Below are positions 63,634 through 64,000 of a DNA stretch of 64,000 bases, in pieces (positions within the stretch are counted from its first letter, which is position 1; the number at the start of each line of letters is the position of its first letter). Position numbers and translations under genes: made by a program. The DNA is taken from the NCBI RefSeq assembly GCF_013348805.1, contig NZ_CP054690.1, forward strand, positions 3,782,001 through 3,846,000, written 5' to 3'. The DNA comes from Rhodococcus sp. W8901. GTDB taxonomy: Bacteria > Actinomycetota > Actinomycetes > Mycobacteriales > Mycobacteriaceae. The notes under the pieces were generated by a model. It was given only the letters and a program-made list of their open reading frames with translations, did no database searches and had not been told where the DNA came from.

Positions 63634-63745
63634 CCCCGTTACGATCTCACTTGGCCAGTCCAACTTCCGGGGAGCAGTTCAGACATATGACGAGGTGGGG
63701 CGCCTTTCATTTCAGCCGGCGTCTCCCCGCCGCCGCACGAAACGG

Positions 63746-63768
63746 CTGTCTTGCGTCAAGAATCTGGC
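63746..63768 (+). repeat. 23-bp direct repeat, right copy
   Basis: An exact match to 60001-60023, 65 bp beyond the IS3 right end. The two copies are 3745 bp apart. Confidence 0.85.
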
Positions 63769-63865
63769 ATGATTACAGCCGCCCGCAACTGCGTCTCCGG
63801 CCGTTCGTGTGCCGGCTCGAATCCCAACAGAATCGCGGTGTCAGCGACCAGAGTGGAAGCAAACA

Positions 63866-64000
63866 ATGCACAACACCTCGCACGTGCTCGACGCGATTCG
63901 CTTAGCACGCGACGGATTCTGCGTGACGCGGAGCGAGTTTCCTGAGGACCTGCGCGCCGCGCTTATCGCAGACGCGGGCCGACACACTTTCACGACACCT
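63866..64000 (+). CDS. Unrecognised gene, 3' end outside window
   Basis: The frame from ATG 63866 stays open for 45 codons to the window edge (MHNTSHVLDAIRLARDGFCV, then TRSEFPEDLRAALIADAGRH). The amphipathic helices look like real protein, with a weak GGAAG site upstream. No family is recognised, and only the fragment can be described. Confidence 0.45.
   Translation, partial: MHNTSHVLDAIRLARDGFCVTRSEFPEDLRAALIADAGRHTFTTP

Larger units (their letters stand above)
62244..63681 (+). mobile_element. IS3-family insertion sequence, complete
   Basis: 1438 bp. 26-bp terminal inverted repeats (62244-62269 and 63656-63681; both begin TGAACTG and share CCCCGG and AGTTGGACTG, three mismatches) are bounded by a 3-bp GAC duplication (62241-62243, 63682-63684), as expected for IS3. 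It carries overlapping orfA and orfB. Confidence 0.88.

Overview
The window reads as chromosomal DNA of a high-GC mycolic-acid actinomycete, most likely a Rhodococcus (Nocardiaceae). The evidence is a single-polypeptide type I fatty acid synthase followed directly by acpS, PII nitrogen genes laid out amt-glnK-glnD, an NDMA-type alcohol dehydrogenase, an LdtMt-like lipoprotein L,D-transpeptidase, a DUF3618 protein, frequent GTG starts, and gene order recalling two Mycobacterium tuberculosis blocks (about Rv2509-Rv2524c, then Rv2915c-Rv2922c). Species cannot be fixed by eye.

Region by region. 1-7.6 kb is accessory metabolism and transport: a TetR gene divergent from a thioesterase across a near-perfect 34-bp operator, a UMF1/Atg22-type transporter, a sodium:solute symporter broken by an internal deletion plus frameshift, its candidate 43-residue small subunit, a PadR regulator and a FadH-like iron-sulfur flavin reductase. 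7.7-17.4 kb is conserved backbone: SDR, diaminopimelate decarboxylase, NDMA-dependent ADH, HerA-like ATPase, orn, tRNA-His, a 44-residue hydrophobic peptide gene with its own strong terminator, L,D-transpeptidase, twin tRNA-Lys, DUF3618 and bcp. 17.4-24.4 kb holds an M20 peptidase and a resistance-type cassette (TetR, DrrAB-like ABC exporter, TetR, 14-TM MFS pump, Mtb12-like lipoprotein). 24.6-34.3 kb is the acpS-fas operon; two repeated dyads upstream are candidate FasR sites. 34.7-39 kb carries an HhH-like protein, tRNA-Leu, a glycosyltransferase with a translationally coupled TetR regulator, and an SRPBCC/SnoaL fusion. 39.2-54.0 kb is the all-minus-strand block amidohydrolase, ffh, glnD, glnK, amtB (with a well-spaced GlnR box), a phosphodiester-glycosidase-domain protein, ftsY, gpx, smc, acyP. 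It joins protein targeting (Ffh/FtsY), chromosome condensation (SMC) and ammonium sensing (AmtB/GlnK/GlnD).

Beyond acyP (54.0-64.0 kb) the conserved order breaks and the DNA looks like an accessory island. Two copies of one IS256-family element have landed in two exported-protein genes, a LIP-family secreted lipase and a small lipoprotein. Each insertion made an exact 9-bp duplication, so both original reading frames can be rebuilt. The second copy differs from the first, as far as can be seen by eye, only by four +1 C insertions. Between them lie a beta-propeller-like protein, a leucine-rich-repeat protein flanked on both sides by clusters of a TGnCAAC heptamer (one cluster spaced at about 10 bp), and a nine-unit heptanucleotide tandem repeat. 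A complete IS3-family element with 26-bp ends, a 3-bp GAC duplication and an insulating hairpin follows, then the start of an unrecognised gene.

The most noteworthy items are the phased TGnCAAC arrays around the LRR gene, the paired IS256 disruptions with their C-run indels, the orphan 44-residue peptide cassette, and the candidate GlnR and FasR sites.
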